Source of the DNA: Gemmatimonadota bacterium
GTDB taxonomy: Bacteria; Gemmatimonadota; Gemmatimonadetes; Gemmatimonadales; Gemmatimonadaceae
Assembly: GCA_021298835.1 (NCBI GenBank)
Contig: JAJTHG010000015.1
Location: 1 to 64,000, forward strand
Length of the DNA stretch: 64,000 nucleotides
Reading direction: 5' to 3'
Each line of letters opens with the position of its first letter. Positions within the stretch are counted from its first letter, which is position 1. The notes beneath the pieces were generated by a model. It was given only the letters and a program-made list of their open reading frames with translations. It did not search any database and was not told where the DNA came from. Both the position numbers and the translations under genes were made by a program. Below are positions 1-7,756 of this stretch, piece by piece.

Positions 1-352
1 AGGAGCGACGTGGTCACGAGAGCGGCGCCGGGACCGGCCTTGTCAGCCGGCGGTCAGTGCGGGTGGAGCCCGGACAAGCGAGCGCCTGATTGGAGTCGGG
101 CGTCTCGGCGGGCGCGAGGGGTGCGAGCATCAGCGGAGAACCAGGGATGCGGCACAGGCGGGGATAAACATACCACCGGATCGGCACCTCCATCCAGCAC
201 GGCGGTTGCGGTGCGCCGACGATCACGCATAACGTTTAGGGGGACGAGCGCATTCGACGCGGATGTCTCGGCACTCCCCACACGCCAGTCATGTTGCCCT
301 CTCGCCGGAAGCCGCGCCACCGGGTGGCCGGCTCAACCTGAGGAAGTCGCCC
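1..352. other. Left-edge region without a supported gene
   Basis: About 350 bases precede the first convincing start codon. Frames stay open on both strands because the DNA is GC-rich, but their translations are Arg/Pro/Gly-rich and show no domain, signal peptide or ribosome binding site. The only useful signal is an AGGAAG Shine-Dalgarno at 341-346 serving the gene that starts at 353. A gene ending just left of the window cannot be excluded. Confidence 0.5.
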
Positions 353-781
353 ATGATCCGGTACGTCTTCGCTGCATTCATTCTGTGTCTGCCCGTCGGC
401 GTCGCTGCGCAGGCGACGGCAACGCCACCCGGGAAGACCACGGCCATCGTACGCTCGGCGGACACGACCCAGGTGGTCACCATGCGCGTCTCCCTCGATG
501 GGAGGCTGTTCGCCAGTCTTGGCCCTGCGGTCGGCAGCAGCGGCCAACGCGTCGGACGCTTCAGGTTGGCCGGCGACGGCGGGGTCGTGACGACACCAGC
601 CGAGCTGGGCGTGAGCGACAATGTCGGGTGGGTCGAGTTCGCTGCGCCGACCGGAGGGCCGGACCTGGAGATGGAGGTGACGGGACCCGGCGTGTCCTTG
701 CGTGCGCGCGGGCGCGTCGTGCGCATCGTGCGCAACGGCGGCACGCTGCAGGTCGAAGCGAAGCAGCCCTCGGGGAAGTAG
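353..781 (+). CDS. Small secreted protein of unknown function
   Basis: This is a 142-residue protein with a clear N-terminal signal peptide: a positive MIR start, a hydrophobic run, and a VAAQA cleavage region near residue 20. It is therefore probably periplasmic or cell-surface. The mature part is rich in Val, Gly and Thr with alternating hydrophobic residues, as expected for a small beta-sandwich, and has no motif I recognise. The open frame extends to 263, but ATG 353 is preferred because the signal peptide starts there and AGGAAG lies 6 bases upstream. It stands alone and converges on the downstream tetR gene. Confidence 0.6.
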   Translation: MIRYVFAAFILCLPVGVAAQATATPPGKTTAIVRSADTTQVVTMRVSLDGRLFASLGPAVGSSGQRVGRFRLAGDGGVVTTPAELGVSDNVGWVEFAAPTGGPDLEMEVTGPGVSLRARGRVVRIVRNGGTLQVEAKQPSGK

Positions 782-866
782 CGTCGCATCTCCCTCGGCA
801 CTGATATCATCAGCATCGGCGACGAGATCATGGGGCGTCCGAGGAACCCGGTCGGTCGTGCCCGGC

Positions 867-1520
867 TCACTCTCCGCTGGCTGCGGAACCGATCCCGAAT
901 CTCGCGTCCGCAGCGCCGAAGTGCGCCACGAGCATGGCCTTCCCCTCGCGGATGACGGTCTCGCGCATGGCAGGCGGGACCCGAATGGCGAGGCCGACGA
1001 TCGCGAGCACCGTGGAGACGGAGACCATCGCCGAGGCGAGGCGCTGCGACTCGGGCATGCGCGGATAGCGAAGGGCGAGGAACTGCCCGACGTGCCCTAC
1101 CACCGCCTGGTTGAGTGCGTCGAAGATCGCCGGACAGTTCCGCTCCACCGCTTCCTGCACGGCGCCGAAGGCCGGCGTCTCCTCGAGGAACGCCATCTGC
1201 CCGCGCAGCACACGGTCGAACAGGGCGTCCGGTTCGAGATGGACGAGCGAGAACGGCATCGCTTCCTCGTTGAGGCGGCGCGCACGATCCGCGTACTGCG
1301 CGCCCAGCGACTCGAGGACGGCGTCCTTGTTCGGGAAGAAGTGGTAGAGCGACCCCGCAGACGCCCCCGCGCGTTCGGCGATGAGTTGCATGGTCGCCCC
1401 GCCGACCCCGTGCTCGAGGAAGACCTCCGCTGCAGCATCGAGGATCTGCGACACGCGCCGTTGCCCCCGCTCTTGCTGCGGGACGCGGAAGGTACGATCA
1501 GCAGGAGAACCAGCGTCCAT
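867..1520 (-). CDS. TetR-family transcriptional regulator
   Basis: This 217-residue protein has the TetR layout. A helix-turn-helix at about residues 20-70 contains the typical ILDAAAEVFLEHG and GSLYHFFPNKDAVL stretches, followed by an all-helical ligand-binding region. It is divergent from the outer-membrane protein at 1628. A promoter and palindromes lie between them, so autoregulation plus control of the barrel gene is likely. Its N-terminal region (PQQERG then QILDAA) closely resembles the second TetR at 59728-60399, and the two intergenic regions are also alike. The ligand is unknown. Confidence 0.9.
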   Translation of the reverse strand: MDAGSPADRTFRVPQQERGQRRVSQILDAAAEVFLEHGVGGATMQLIAERAGASAGSLYHFFPNKDAVLESLGAQYADRARRLNEEAMPFSLVHLEPDALFDRVLRGQMAFLEETPAFGAVQEAVERNCPAIFDALNQAVVGHVGQFLALRYPRMPESQRLASAMVSVSTVLAIVGLAIRVPPAMRETVIREGKAMLVAHFGAADARFGIGSAASGE

Positions 1521-1529
1521 ACAGAAAAG

Positions 1530-1604
1530 TAGAGACGGGCCTCGACTATTGACAATTAGCGATCAGTTTCTAGGATTACCGCATCAAGTAGAGAAGCGTA
1601 TCTA
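1530..1604 (+). promoter_or_regulatory. Divergent tetR/outer-membrane-protein promoter with operator-like palindromes
   Basis: A sigma70-like promoter for the rightward gene is visible: TTGACA at 1549-1554, a 16-base spacer, and TAGGAT at 1571-1576. TAGAGAAGCGTATCTA at 1589-1604 is an imperfect palindrome (12 of 16 positions symmetric) just downstream of the predicted transcription start. A weaker TAGAG-containing element at 1530-1548 lies against the tetR start. The element upstream of TTGACA aligns with the matching segment at 60405-60440, which suggests that both TetR proteins read related sites. Confidence 0.5.
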
Positions 1605-1627
1605 TTTCCCTTCCTGAGGATTGGCCA

Positions 1628-2290
1628 ATGAACGCCGTAAGTGTCGCGCAGACGCGTGGGGGCATGCCACGCAACTCATTGATCAGCAACGCGTTGCGCC
1701 GGCCCGGTCCGACCCGTGCGCTAGCCGTCGCGCTAACCGTCGCGCTAGCCCTCATTGCCGCCACGACGACCACGATGGCGGCCCAGGAAGCGCCTCGGGA
1801 GTCCAAGTACGCCGTCGAAGCGGACGCCCTGTGGCCCTTCTTTCCTGGAGCATTCCGCGGGCACTTCGTCGTCAAGCTCTGGCAGAAAGGCAACCTGCGG
1901 GGCGACGCCTACGTGGGCGCCAACGTGGATTTCCCCCGGAACAGGGACACCGAGGGACGGTTCGCCGATTACAGCGTGGCCAGCGGGTACCGCCAGTACT
2001 TCTGGAAGGGACTCCATGCCGAGTTCTCCCAGACCACCGGGCTGGGCGTCCTCGAGAATCACGTGACCACGCGGAGGACCTACCGCAGTTTCGACTGGCT
2101 GATGACGGGCTACGTCGGCTACAAGTTCGAGTTCGCGAAGAAGCGGTACTACGTAATGCCGCAGTTCGGGGTCGCCGGCGTGGTGTACAAGTCGAATCCC
2201 TGGCCCATCTTCGAGAACAAGACCCTCACCAAGGAAGTCGGCGAACAGCCGTTCCCGCTCGGCTCCTTGCGATTCGGCTTCAACTTCTAG
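1628..2290 (+). CDS. Outer-membrane beta-barrel-type protein
   Basis: This 220-residue protein has a long N-terminal export signal. A basic region is followed by a repetitive Ala/Leu/Val run (the DNA repeats GTCGCGCTA-like units at about 1725-1750) ending near MAAQEA, residue 50. The mature part has alternating hydrophobic and polar residues, many Tyr/Trp/Phe and a C-terminal Phe (LRFGFNF), all hallmarks of a small outer-membrane barrel. GAGGA at 1616-1620 supports ATG 1628; ATG 1664 is an alternative. Divergent from tetR and probably its target. The substrate is unknown. Confidence 0.7.
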   Translation: MNAVSVAQTRGGMPRNSLISNALRRPGPTRALAVALTVALALIAATTTTMAAQEAPRESKYAVEADALWPFFPGAFRGHFVVKLWQKGNLRGDAYVGANVDFPRNRDTEGRFADYSVASGYRQYFWKGLHAEFSQTTGLGVLENHVTTRRTYRSFDWLMTGYVGYKFEFAKKRYYVMPQFGVAGVVYKSNPWPIFENKTLTKEVGEQPFPLGSLRFGFNF

Positions 2291-2420
2291 GAAGGCAGGA
2301 CGGCGTGAACCCTTGGGAGTACGGGGCGCGGTCCGACGGCTCCCGGGAAGCGGGGCATTCGCGCCCAGCGCGTGAGATCAGCGGGGCGTCCTGCGCCGGT
2401 GGTGCCGTGTGCCGCGCGCG

Positions 2421-2891
2421 TCAGTCGCCCCGCTCCCCGCGCGCGGCCCCGCCACCCAACCTGCGCAGGAGCGCGACGAACGTCGTCCCGTCGTCCCCCA
2501 GCTGTTCGAAGAACGCGTCATCGACCGCCTCGACGACGGGTACCACCTCGGCGACCATACGCTTGCCGGACGCCGTGAGCCGGATGGACCTCGCTCGACT
2601 GTCGTGCGGATGCTCCGTCCGGCGGATCAGGCCCCGCTCCTCCAACTTGCGCACCAGGTCGGACGTCATCATCACGTCGATCCCGGCGTGGTGCGCCAGG
2701 TCATTCTGCGTGATGACCTCCAGCCGATCCTGGAGCCACTTCAAGTTCGCGAGGAGGACGAACTGGCCGTGCGTGAGCGCGAACGGCTTGAGCGCTGCGC
2801 GTTGGGCTCGCTGCCAGTGATTGGACACCTGCCAGAGCAGGAACCCCGGGCTGTCCTCCGGCGCCGGGTAGCGGAAGATGCGGTCAGCCAT
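2421..2891 (-). CDS. MarR-family transcriptional regulator
   Basis: This 156-residue protein fits the MarR family. An N-terminal helical dimerisation part precedes a winged helix at about residues 45-115, including the recognition region around MTSDLVRKLEERGLIRR and the wing DSRARSIRLTASG with its conserved Asp-Arg. It is the last gene of a minus-strand operon and overlaps the upstream EVE gene by 8 bases, so translation is probably coupled. The operon promoter at 3776-3804 carries an inverted-repeat-like segment over the -10, so autoregulation is plausible. Confidence 0.88.
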   Translation of the reverse strand: MADRIFRYPAPEDSPGFLLWQVSNHWQRAQRAALKPFALTHGQFVLLANLKWLQDRLEVITQNDLAHHAGIDVMMTSDLVRKLEERGLIRRTEHPHDSRARSIRLTASGKRMVAEVVPVVEAVDDAFFEQLGDDGTTFVALLRRLGGGAARGERGD

Positions 2892-3324
2892 CGTTCGACG
2901 CAGGCAGGCGAACGATCCCCATCGCCTGCGCGATCAGCCTGAAGTCGCGACGGTCGATCTCGAAGTGCCCGAGCCGGAACCGGTATCCCCAGTTCGGCAG
3001 CCCCTGCGTGAACGACAGTTGCGATAGCAGCGGACGAATGGGAGCCGGCCGGCAATCCACGAAGTCCACGTCGCGGCGGTAGGGCGAGAAGCCATCGCAC
3101 TGCACCTGGTACACCGTCGAGGGACGAATACGCCCCGCCGCCGTGAAGGCTTGCAGGGCCGACCCGCCATCCATCCGGTCCCGAGGCGAGTAGTACACGA
3201 GCCAGTCGCCCGGCGCCATCCGGCGCAGCGGTGCCTGCTTGCCATGACACACCTGGGCGAATCCCCGGGCGACGCCGAGCATCACGTGCTGCAGCGAGAC
3301 CACGCCGACCCAGCAGCGGATCAT
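2884..3324 (-). CDS. EVE domain protein
   Basis: The whole 146-residue protein matches the EVE fold (PUA-like, related to YTH domains). It begins with the conserved WVGVVS segment, then an FAQVCHGK core and GDWLVYYSPR. EVE domains bind modified bases in RNA or DNA, so a nucleic-acid-sensing role is possible but not shown by the sequence. It sits between an SRPBCC gene (4-base overlap) and a MarR gene (8-base overlap), so the three are almost certainly co-translated. No nuclease or methylase partner is nearby, so a restriction role is not supported. Confidence 0.88.
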   Translation of the reverse strand: MIRCWVGVVSLQHVMLGVARGFAQVCHGKQAPLRRMAPGDWLVYYSPRDRMDGGSALQAFTAAGRIRPSTVYQVQCDGFSPYRRDVDFVDCRPAPIRPLLSQLSFTQGLPNWGYRFRLGHFEIDRRDFRLIAQAMGIVRLPASNDG

Positions 3325-3746
3325 CGCCGGGATTCCTCGGCCTGATGCGCCAGTGCGGCGACCGCAGCGGGGAGCGTGTCGGCAGCGCCTCGCCCGATCA
3401 GGCGAACGAACAGCGCACCGAGCGGCCCGTCGATCTCGATGCGATGCGTGATCCTCGTGCGGCCGTCAGCACCGAGGTCGAGCGCATGAACGAAGTCGAT
3501 CGTCGCGAGGGGAAGCCGCATCCGGTTCGAGAACGCACGATGCGGCACGACATCCGTCAGGATGAACGATGCCCGGGGGCCGCTGGTGGGCTGCAGGTCA
3601 CCACGGCTGCCCACGGCGAACGGACCGCGCAACGCACTCGCGCGCAGGGACGCATCCCACGTGCTCCAGTGACCGACGTCCGTCCACCGCGCCCAGACCT
3701 GCTCCGGGGTGGCACTCGTCCATGCACTTGCTTCCCTGCTCCACAT
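3321..3746 (-). CDS. SRPBCC-family (START-like) protein
   Basis: A 141-residue single-domain protein of the SRPBCC type. It opens with the usual pattern of Trp-rich strand, SATPEQVWARWTDV helix and a W..WD segment, and ends with a long helix, which together form a hydrophobic ligand cavity. Such proteins bind or modify small hydrophobic molecules; none is identifiable here. It is the first gene of the SRPBCC-EVE-MarR operon. An ideal AGGAGG (complement of 3753-3758) lies 6 bases before the ATG. Confidence 0.82.
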   Translation of the reverse strand: MWSREASAWTSATPEQVWARWTDVGHWSTWDASLRASALRGPFAVGSRGDLQPTSGPRASFILTDVVPHRAFSNRMRLPLATIDFVHALDLGADGRTRITHRIEIDGPLGALFVRLIGRGAADTLPAAVAALAHQAEESRR

Positions 3747-3752
3747 CGCGGG

Positions 3753-3804
3753 CCTCCTATATAGTACGTACGCTTAGTATAAGGAGGCCGTCGCCTCGGG
3801 TCAA
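3753..3804 (-). promoter_or_regulatory. Promoter and operator-like region of the SRPBCC-EVE-marR operon
   Basis: On the minus strand TTGACC (3799-3804), a 17-base spacer and TATACT (3776-3781) form a near-consensus sigma70 promoter. From the -10 to the Shine-Dalgarno the sequence is strikingly AT-rich for this genome and symmetric: a TATA-flanked segment around GTACGTAC at 3764-3771. That is the position expected for a repressor site, with MarR from the same operon the obvious candidate. AGGAGG at 3753-3758 is the ribosome binding site. Confidence 0.6.
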
Positions 3805-3960
3805 GGACGACCGATGGCCGGTCGGAACTTCCGGGCGCTGCGCCGGCGGCGACATCGCCGGCACGCGACTACGCGACACCGGCCGCATGCGTCGCGCGCT
3901 CGGATCATCCCGGTGGCACGCCCGGCGCCCTCGCGAAGCGCCCCCACGCTCACGCGCCCG

Positions 3961-5451
3961 TCAGGGGCGCACAGTGCCGCGCAGCGGGCGACCCGGCCGC
4001 GTCCCCTCCACCACCCGGCCGTCCGTCACCACCGACACGCCGGCCACCAGCACGTGCCGGAACCCCTCCGACGGCAAGGCGGGCGCGGTGTACGTGGCGC
4101 GGTCCTGCACCGTGGCCGGGTCGAAGATCGTCACGTCGGCGTCGGCCCCCACCTGCAGCCGACCCTTGCGCCGGAATGCCGGTGCCAGCGTCTCCAGCCG
4201 CCGCGCCGGCATCAAGGTCATCTTGGTGATCGCCTGCATGAGGGTGAGCTGGCGCGTGTCGCGCACGTAGTGGCCGAGGACGCGCGCGAACGTGCCCGCC
4301 GTGCGGGGGTGGCCGATGCCGTTGCGCACGCCGCCATCGCTGGCGATGGCCGTCACGGGACTGGTGATGGCGAGCGCCTCCATCGCCGGCGTATTGAGGA
4401 AGATGATCACCCGCTCCTTGGGTACCCGGTTGGCCAGGAAGGTCGCCCGGGTGAGGCGCTCGCCCGTACGCGGGAGCATGAGCGTCCCGAACATGCTGTC
4501 CGGCCCGGTGAGGAAGCGATCGAAGAGCGGCGATGCGAGTTCGGTCATGCCGGCGATGTACGGGTAGGCCTCGGCCGTCACGTCCAGCCCGCGCTGCCGG
4601 GCCTCGGTCACGAGCGCCAGCGTTCTCGGCGTCGAGGCCGCGCTCGTGGAGTTCAGGTGCACGATGTGCAGCGGGGCGCCGGTGACGGCGCTGGCGGCGA
4701 TGACCTCGAGGTACGCCTCGACCGAACTGCCGGGGTCGGTCTCACCGGTGGAACGGGTGTGCACGAACACCGGCGCGCGGCGGCGCGCGGCGCTGCGGAA
4801 GGCTTCGACGACCTCATGCTTCGATGCCGCCGGTGTGTACGCCAGCCCCATCCCGACCCCGAGCCCGCCGGCGTCGAGCCCACGGTCGATCACGCGACGG
4901 ATCTCGGCGATCTCGTCGTCGGTGGCCGCACGACGGCCCGCCGAGTCGAGCGGCAGCAGCGTCCCCTGCGCCATGCCACCGTCGCGCAGGACCAGCATGC
5001 GCGCTCGCAGGTGGCTGGCCGCCACCCCGACGTTGATCAGCGTCCCGTCGGCGCGTGCGGCGTACCATGCCGGCACGTCCTCCGTCCCGACCTCGAGCTC
5101 GAGGGCGGTGGTGACGCCGTCCTGGGCGTAAAGCCGGTAGTTCTCGTCGTCCTGCCCGTGCGCGTGGAGGTCAACGAAGCCGGGGGCGACCACCAGACCA
5201 GTGGCGTCGATGGTGCGGCGGCCGATGAGCGGCGCCCGGGAGATCGCGGCGATCACGCCGTTGCGGATTCCCACCGAGCGCACCGCATCGAGGCCCGTCT
5301 CGGGATCGAGCACGCGGCCGTTGCGGATGACGACGTCGTAGGACGAGCGCTGTGCGGCCACCGGGCGAACCGCGAGGCCGCCGGCCCCGACGAGCGCGAG
5401 CGTGAGCGCAACAACCACCGGACGGGCGGCGACGGCGGGGCGGTCGGTCAT
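3961..5451 (-). CDS. Secreted amidohydrolase, D-aminoacylase-like
   Basis: A 496-residue metal-dependent amidohydrolase of the N-acyl-D-amino-acid deacylase / dihydroorotase-like group. Visible landmarks are the N-terminal VIRNGRVLDPETG strand, the HxH metal motif in APGFVDLHAHGQDD, further histidines in FVHTRSTG and HIVHLNST, and the Asp of AIASDGG, which closes the metal site. An N-terminal hydrophobic segment ending near AAQ indicates export. The frame is open to 5577, but ATG 5451 is preceded by GAGG and starts the signal peptide. A second exported D-aminoacylase lies at 51135, so the two may process related substrates. Confidence 0.85.
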   Translation of the reverse strand: MTDRPAVAARPVVVALTLALVGAGGLAVRPVAAQRSSYDVVIRNGRVLDPETGLDAVRSVGIRNGVIAAISRAPLIGRRTIDATGLVVAPGFVDLHAHGQDDENYRLYAQDGVTTALELEVGTEDVPAWYAARADGTLINVGVAASHLRARMLVLRDGGMAQGTLLPLDSAGRRAATDDEIAEIRRVIDRGLDAGGLGVGMGLAYTPAASKHEVVEAFRSAARRRAPVFVHTRSTGETDPGSSVEAYLEVIAASAVTGAPLHIVHLNSTSAASTPRTLALVTEARQRGLDVTAEAYPYIAGMTELASPLFDRFLTGPDSMFGTLMLPRTGERLTRATFLANRVPKERVIIFLNTPAMEALAITSPVTAIASDGGVRNGIGHPRTAGTFARVLGHYVRDTRQLTLMQAITKMTLMPARRLETLAPAFRRKGRLQVGADADVTIFDPATVQDRATYTAPALPSEGFRHVLVAGVSVVTDGRVVEGTRPGRPLRGTVRP

Positions 5452-5550
5452 GGCACCTCGAAACGGGCGTAGGGGAGGCACGCGACACGTGGTCGCAGGA
5501 ACGCCGGTCGAAGATACCGCGCGCGCACGGCCCGCGCCGGCGCGCTTGCA

Positions 5551-5615
5551 CCGGTACGACTCACCGGTACGACTCACCGGTACGACTCACCGGTACGACT
5601 CACCGGTGCGACCCA
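5551..5615. repeat. 13-bp tandem repeat, five copies
   Basis: CCGGTACGACTCA occurs four times exactly (5551-5563, 5564-5576, 5577-5589, 5590-5602), followed by a fifth copy with two substitutions (5603-5615). Each unit contains the palindrome CCGG next to GTAC. The array lies between the response-regulator stop and the amidohydrolase start, within the leader or promoter of the latter. The 13-bp period would place copies on successively rotated helix faces. Confidence 0.95.
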
Positions 5616-5656
5616 CCTCTCGCCGCGTGCGCCCCGTTGCCGAGGGCGGGGAAGAC

Positions 5657-6424
5657 TCAGAGCGACATCCGGGCGGCGACCTCCCGCGCCTGTCGCCGCG
5701 AGACCAGTACTTCCTGTCCGTCGTCGAGTTGCAGCTTGAGTCGGCCGGCGAACCACGGTGTGACGTCACGAACCCAGGCGATCCCGACGATCTGCGTGCG
5801 GTTCGCCCGCACGAAGTGGCGAGTCGCGAGCCGCTCCTCGATGGTGCGGAGCGGCCGCGAGACGGTCGCGCTGCCCCGGCCGAAGTGTAGGCGCGTCCCC
5901 TCACGGTGCACCTCGAGGAGCCGCAGCTCGGCGACGGTGACAAACCATGCCCGCTCGCCCTCGCGCAGGAAGATGCGATCCGCCATGGCGAGTTGCGCGT
6001 GCATCGTCGCCTCGTGCGCGCCGGCCCTCTTCTCCGGCTCGTCGTGCTCCGCGGACGCGTGGACGACGCGCGCCAAGGTCATGGCCAGGCGCCGCGGGTC
6101 CACCGGCTTGAGCAGGTAGTCGAGTGCGTTCAGCTCGAACGCCCGGATCGCATGCTCGTCGTACGCCGTCACGAAGACCGTGCGCGGTGGGGCGTCGATC
6201 GACGCGAGGAGCGAGAGCCCGTCCTCGTCCGGCAGCGTGATGTCGAGGAAGAGGAGGTCGGGCTCGAGCGAGTCGATCAGGCGCCGCGCCGTCTCGGCGT
6301 CCCGGGCCTCACCCACGACCTCGAGGACGTCGGCGCTCTGGCTCAGGAGCCGTCGCAGCTCGAGCAGGGCGAGTGGCTCGTCGTCCACGAGGAGGACGCG
6401 CAACCGGGCAGGGGGCATCGTCAT
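5657..6424 (-). CDS. LytTR-type response regulator
   Basis: This 255-residue regulator has a receiver domain at residues 8-125: the acidic DDE pair near 14-16, the phospho-acceptor Asp in FLDITLPDEDG near 61, Thr in FVTAYDEHA and Lys in LLKPVDP. A LytTR DNA-binding domain follows at about 150-255 (RIFLREGERAWFV, then HRSMRT-like FVRANRTQIVG). It overlaps its kinase by 4 bases (ATGA), so the two are translationally coupled. LytTR regulators bind paired direct repeats; the 13-bp array just downstream is a candidate region but does not match a known consensus that I can confirm. Confidence 0.93.
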   Translation of the reverse strand: MTMPPARLRVLLVDDEPLALLELRRLLSQSADVLEVVGEARDAETARRLIDSLEPDLLFLDITLPDEDGLSLLASIDAPPRTVFVTAYDEHAIRAFELNALDYLLKPVDPRRLAMTLARVVHASAEHDEPEKRAGAHEATMHAQLAMADRIFLREGERAWFVTVAELRLLEVHREGTRLHFGRGSATVSRPLRTIEERLATRHFVRANRTQIVGIAWVRDVTPWFAGRLKLQLDDGQEVLVSRRQAREVAARMSL

Positions 6425-7566
6425 CGGGCGGGCGGTACTGCGGGCAACGGCAGTTGCACCGACACGCGAACGATGCCGTCGGCTCCGTGGGAGTACTCGA
6501 GTCGCCCGGCTTCACCGTGCAGCAGCCGCAAGCGTTCGCGCGAATTCGCGAGGCCGACGCCGCTCCCGTCGCGGGACACGGCGCCCGGGGGCGCCGGGTT
6601 CGATACCGTCAGCGTCAAGACGCCGTCCTCCGCGCGCGCGTGGATCCGGATCGTGCCTCCTCCGGGGGAGCGCGCGATCCCGTGCCGCACGGCGTTCTCC
6701 ACGAGCGTCTGCAGCAGGAGGGTGGGGATCTGGGCAGAATACAGCTCGTCCGGCACGGCGATGTCCACGCGCAGGCGATCCGGAAACCGCCGTCGTTCGA
6801 TCTCGAGGTAGGCGGTCGCGACGGAGAGTGCCTCGCCCATCGTCTCGGCGGTCCCTCGAGCGTGGGTCGTCACGTAGCGGAGAACCTCGGCATATCGGGT
6901 CAGGAGGTCGCGCGCGCCGTCGGGGTCGATGCTCACGAGAGCCCGTGCGCTGTTGATGGCGTTGAAGAGGAAGTGCGGATCCATCTGGGCACGCAGCACA
7001 CGCGCCTCCGCCTCGCGGGCCGCCGCCGCGAGCGCGAGGCGCTCCGCTGTCGAGCGACTGCCGATGATGATCAGCTGACTCGCTCCGTACACCATGCACC
7101 ACAAGGCGAGACTGAGGCTCCAGAAAATGCTGTTGAGCGCCACGTCGGACGGCATCCAGAGCAGATGGTCTTCCGGGGACGCGGGGATCGCCGTCCGCAC
7201 GAGGACTTCGATCAGCGAAATCGCCAGCGCCACAAGGGCGAGCGCCCCCAACCGCCTCGGCAGCCGGCGGGGAAGGCCGCGCAGGTCGGCCACCTCGGCG
7301 AGGACGCTCGGTCGCAGGCGGTGCGTGCCCACCACGGTGACGAGCGCAAGCACGCCGTCGGTCACCAGCGATCGCCAGAGGACGAACGGGCCCGCGTCGG
7401 CCTCGAACCTCCACTGGAGCAGGCTCGGGACGAAGAACGTCGCCACGACGACGGATTGCCCGACCCAGTACGCGCGCGACGGTGCCGGCACGACCGCCGG
7501 CCGTGCTGCCTCGCGCGTCAGCAACTGTTCACCGCTCGCGCGACCTGCTTGGGGCGCCTGGGCCAT
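6421..7566 (-). CDS. Membrane sensor histidine kinase (LytS/YehU-like)
   Basis: A histidine kinase with several N-terminal transmembrane helices (about residues 30-170) and a short coiled region. The His_kinase-type phospho-acceptor is in AQMDPHFLFNAINS, and a HATPase domain shows LVENAVRHGI (N box) and SGVGLANSRERL (G box). This class pairs with LytTR response regulators, as here (ATGA overlap). The frame extends to 7680, but the first 38 residues look non-coding; ATG 7566 is my choice and the start is uncertain. The sensory region is membrane-embedded, and the signal is unknown. Confidence 0.9.
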   Translation of the reverse strand: MAQAPQAGRASGEQLLTREAARPAVVPAPSRAYWVGQSVVVATFFVPSLLQWRFEADAGPFVLWRSLVTDGVLALVTVVGTHRLRPSVLAEVADLRGLPRRLPRRLGALALVALAISLIEVLVRTAIPASPEDHLLWMPSDVALNSIFWSLSLALWCMVYGASQLIIIGSRSTAERLALAAAAREAEARVLRAQMDPHFLFNAINSARALVSIDPDGARDLLTRYAEVLRYVTTHARGTAETMGEALSVATAYLEIERRRFPDRLRVDIAVPDELYSAQIPTLLLQTLVENAVRHGIARSPGGGTIRIHARAEDGVLTLTVSNPAPPGAVSRDGSGVGLANSRERLRLLHGEAGRLEYSHGADGIVRVSVQLPLPAVPPAR

Positions 7567-7756
7567 CCATGCCGCGAAGTCTGTGACGGCGGCACCTCGC
7601 GCACAACGTCTGCCAGGGTCCCCGTGCCTCCTCTGGCGAAGGCCAAGGAACCGGCCAGGCGTCCTGCAGGTGGCGACCACGCCCGGCGCGCGCGCGATCG
7701 GCGCAGAGTGGTGGGGCGCGCTGGACGCCGGGTCGCGTGTCGCCCGTGCGCAGCAT

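Noticed and set aside
225-245. An AACGTTTAGG segment reminiscent of an integron attC core
   Set aside because: It does not match the RYYYAAC/GTTRRRY pair, no second core or cassette-like gene is near, and no integrase is present.
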